Positions 5,873-8,023 of a stretch of 8,023 bases of DNA are shown piece by piece. This DNA is from Verrucomicrobiota bacterium. Its GTDB lineage: Bacteria; Verrucomicrobiota; Verrucomicrobiia; Opitutales; Seribacteraceae. The position numbers were made by a program, and so were the translations under genes. Position 1 is the first letter of the stretch. Every line of letters starts with the position of its first letter. The notes under the pieces are model-generated. The model had not been told where the DNA came from. It made no database searches and saw only the letters and a program-made list of their open reading frames with translations. The stretch spans positions 1 through 8,023 of the forward strand of contig JACNJI010000169.1 in the NCBI GenBank assembly GCA_014382645.1, read 5' to 3'.

Positions 5873-8023
5873 TTACTTTTCCTCAAGCTCTTCGATCTCA
5901 ATAGTGCCTTCTTCAGTCGACTGGAAGAAGGAACCAGTAAGCTCATTGGAAATGAAGACATTTCCGAGATCGGAACGGTTCCATTCTCCCGCAAGCTCTA
6001 CGGATGGGTCCAAGGCGATGAAATACTCCTGATTTTGATCATCCGTAACATACAGTAAACGGCGGCTAGGACCATAGATAACCAGCTTGGTAGAACTTAC
6101 ATTATTTATATCAATAATACTTTCTAGGGTAGCCAGATCGGAGATAACTACTTCCGCTAAAGCAAAACCTGCGGAAAGCGCTCCGGCATCATAATTGGTG
6201 CCGTAATGAAGCTTTGTTGTTCCATATCCTTGAGTTGAAGTAACGTCATGAACCTGCAGGGAAGTATAGGTGGCTTCCGCATCCTTGACTTGAAGGGACG
6301 CCGTAGAACTTAGCGTTATTGCATCGCCTGCATATACCTCGACCGCGTCTCCGGTAATGGTCGAATTAATGGTAACGTCGTCAGTGGCGGCGGTACCTTG
6401 CGCCGCAAGTATGATCTTACCAATCGTTTTATTAGTAATTGGCGCATCCACAGTTATCGGGCTTTGCGTCAAGATCTCTACATTGGCTTCAGTTCCGCCG
6501 GAAAGTTCAATTCCGGAGAGCCCTAAGTTGTTGGTAAATGAGGCAACGGGAGAGATAGTCAAACCTCCTGTATTCGCAACTTTGATCGCACCCGTATCGG
6601 AAAGAGCAGCCAATTTCGATACGGCCGTTCCGGACTTGAATTCAATACCAGTGGTAGCTCGCGCTTGCAGAGATTGAGCAACCGCAGTACCTGAAATGGA
6701 TCCAGTCTCTCTAATTGCAATTTCATTGCCTGCCTTGAGAGTTAGTTCTCCAAATACGTTGTCTGCATCGTCAAGAACTATGTTCGTGCCGGCAGTAATG
6801 GAACTAGCAACGCCATCCTGGGCAAGAATCTCTCCCGTTTGGATAATATCTGCACTGGAAGTCAAGCTCAGGGAAACAGAAGCCTCGGAAGCAGCAATCG
6901 CCATGGAGCTATCCTCGGAAATAGAAACCGCTGCTCCAGCAAAGTCCAAGCTGCCGAAGTTCGTCGTTTCTGAAGTTGCGTCACCAAGAATAACGTTCTG
7001 ACCGGTAGCCACTATTGTAGCCAGACCAGCAACGCTTACGTTGCCACTGTCGGTAAGCGCACCGCCGGTGGTAGTAACCGTCAAGTCTTGTCCCACGCTG
7101 ACTGTTCCGAGATTCAAGGCGTTCGCGTCCGTGATTGCGACGTCCTTGGCACCCGTGTTGCTCAAGCTAACCGAACCGGTGAAGTCATTGGTAGCTTGAG
7201 TGAGTGTTATCAGATTGCCTCCGGCAGTAAAGCTAGAGGTGCCGGCAACATCCAAGGCACCCGTTTGGGAAATGTCACCGGAAGCCGTGACTGACAGATT
7301 CCGGCCTACAGCCGTCGTGCCAAAGCTCGTAGCGGCTGCAGAGGTCGTCAGGTCGCTGGTCGCACCGGTAATGGTTCCGTTCGCAGTCAAACCGGTCACT
7401 GCAGTGAGAGAGGTCGATCCCGTTGTAGTCAAGGTAACCGTCAAGTCGGTGGCGTCCTTCAAGGTCGTCGAACCACCGGTTACCGTAACTGCTCCGGTAA
7501 ACTCGTTGGTCGCAGTGTCCAACTCAACGGTTTGACCCGTGGCGCTGATGGTAGAGGTGCCGGCAACGGTCAGCTTGTCGGTATCGCTCACAGCGCCTGA
7601 AGCCGTAACGGAAAGATTGCGTCCAACCGTAGTCGCTCCGAAAGTCGTGGCTGCAGCCGAGGTTGTCAAGTCACTGGTTGCTCCAGTCACGGTTCCGTCA
7701 ACGGTTAAGCCGTTCACCGCAGTAATTGCGGTTGTTCCACTTGTCGTAAGGCTAGCCGACAAGTCGGAAGCATCCTTCAATGTGGTGACTCCACCGGTTA
7801 TCGTGACTAAGCCGCTAAACTCGTTGGTCGCATCAGAAAGATCGATTTCATTGGTTCCGGCCGTAAAGCTGGAGGTGGTGTCGACGTCCAAGGCTCCCGT
7901 TTGGGAAATCTTACCGGAATTGGAGATCACTACCAGAGAACCACTTTCAGTCGAACCACCAAGTATCGTAGCGATCGAATTCGTAAGTTGGACTACCTCT
8001 TCGTTGTTACTATCGGAGTCGGT
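5873..8023 (-). CDS. Large beta-repeat surface/secreted protein, C-terminal part (partial)
   Basis: The frame stays open to the last base of the window, so 716 residues are visible and the N terminus, with any signal peptide, lies outside. A GTG at 7928-7930 is not a start, because repeat-type sequence continues in frame before it. The protein is rich in Thr, Ser, Ala and Gly, and I see no cysteine. It consists of beta-strand repeats of the filamentous-haemagglutinin-like or beta-solenoid type, with motifs such as LSVTASGDISQTGALDVAG and ATNDFTG. Clear repeats fill residues 31-451 and become degenerate toward about 600. The last 118 residues (599-716) are non-repetitive, contain aromatic residues (LHYGTNYD, YVTDDQNQEYFIALD, GEWNRSD) and end in a run of acidic residues. 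I see no outer-membrane barrel, LPXTG or other sorting motif at the C terminus. It is probably a secreted adhesin or matrix protein; function and export route are inference. Confidence 0.8.
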   Translation of the reverse strand, partial: TDSDSNNEEVVQLTNSIATILGGSTESGSLVVISNSGKISQTGALDVDTTSSFTAGTNEIDLSDATNEFSGLVTITGGVTTLKDASDLSASLTTSGTTAITAVNGLTVDGTVTGATSDLTTSAAATTFGATTVGRNLSVTASGAVSDTDKLTVAGTSTISATGQTVELDTATNEFTGAVTVTGGSTTLKDATDLTVTLTTTGSTSLTAVTGLTANGTITGATSDLTTSAAATSFGTTAVGRNLSVTASGDISQTGALDVAGTSSFTAGGNLITLTQATNDFTGSVSLSNTGAKDVAITDANALNLGTVSVGQDLTVTTTGGALTDSGNVSVAGLATIVATGQNVILGDATSETTNFGSLDFAGAAVSISEDSSMAIAASEASVSLSLTSSADIIQTGEILAQDGVASSITAGTNIVLDDADNVFGELTLKAGNEIAIRETGSISGTAVAQSLQARATTGIEFKSGTAVSKLAALSDTGAIKVANTGGLTISPVASFTNNLGLSGIELSGGTEANVEILTQSPITVDAPITNKTIGKIILAAQGTAATDDVTINSTITGDAVEVYAGDAITLSSTASLQVKDAEATYTSLQVHDVTSTQGYGTTKLHYGTNYDAGALSAGFALAEVVISDLATLESIIDINNVSSTKLVIYGPSRRLLYVTDDQNQEYFIALDPSVELAGEWNRSDLGNVFISNELTGSFFQSTEEGTIEIEELEEK
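6671..7933 (-). repeat. Tandem coding repeats, 106- and 71-residue units
   Basis: Reading along the minus strand, five consecutive units each open with L/V-S/T-V-like strands and a G(A/D)(V/I)S-type motif. Unit A is 7933-7616 (106 residues), unit B 7615-7298 (106), unit C 7297-7085 (71), unit D 7084-6872 (71) and unit E 6871-6671 (about 67). Units A and B are closely similar, and both contain the block TTLKDA(S/T)DL and end in VGRN. Units C to E lack about 35 residues that include the TGATSDLTTSAAAT stretch. Divergence grows toward the C terminus. The units are in frame, which fits a stacked beta-solenoid rather than non-coding repeats. Confidence 0.85.

Noticed and set aside
6357..7535. Several plus-strand open frames of 68-111 codons opposite the beta-repeat gene
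   Set aside because: They are antisense shadows produced by the regular Thr/Ala/Val codon pattern of the repeats and have no domain-like sequence.
7928..7930. GTG as start of the beta-repeat protein
   Set aside because: The frame is open for 31 more codons to the window edge and already reads repeat-type sequence, so the gene begins outside the window.
7085..7933. Possible CRISPR-like or non-coding repeat array
   Set aside because: The repeats are long, directly adjacent, in frame and diverged at synonymous sites, which is the pattern of protein repeats.

Overview
The window looks like an ordinary chromosomal segment of a Gram-negative bacterium. The YceH-type protein, the GDP-fucose gene pair, the weak use of Shine-Dalgarno sites and the large Thr/Ser/Ala-rich beta-repeat surface protein are all compatible with Verrucomicrobiota (Opitutae-like). 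That placement is an inference from gene content and style; no marker in the window fixes it.

Layout. Bases 1-102 are the tail of a plus-strand gene resembling dapF, overlapping tail to tail with a minus-strand class I methyltransferase (88-873). A short divergent gap leads to a plus-strand housekeeping cluster: rplU (L21), rpmA (L27) and a yceH/UPF0502 gene. Converging on it from the right is the minus-strand pair gmd-fcl, which makes GDP-L-fucose from GDP-mannose. The 182-bp gap upstream of gmd carries a perfect 7-bp inverted repeat and a candidate promoter for a plus-strand tRNA-Val(GAC). Only 18 bases after the tRNA CCA end begins an unrecognised 62-residue single-span membrane protein, whose stop overlaps the start of a short-chain dehydrogenase/reductase (SDR) gene.

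The roughly 400 bases after the SDR gene hold no intact gene. They hold a decayed second copy of the same SDR gene, with two in-frame stops and an internal deletion of about 43 bases. The right end (5873-8023, minus strand) is the C-terminal 716 residues of a large secreted-type beta-repeat protein whose beginning lies outside the window. It has 106-residue and 71-residue repeat units followed by a non-repetitive, acidic C-terminal domain.

How it fits together. gmd and fcl form a complete two-step route to GDP-L-fucose for surface glycans. The tRNA, membrane peptide and SDR may share a transcript. The observations most worth a second look are the decayed tandem SDR copy, the repeat units whose protein is conserved while synonymous sites have diverged widely, the tRNA/membrane-peptide/SDR arrangement, and the inverted repeat upstream of gmd. 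I see no CRISPR array, insertion sequence, phage gene or clear defence system.
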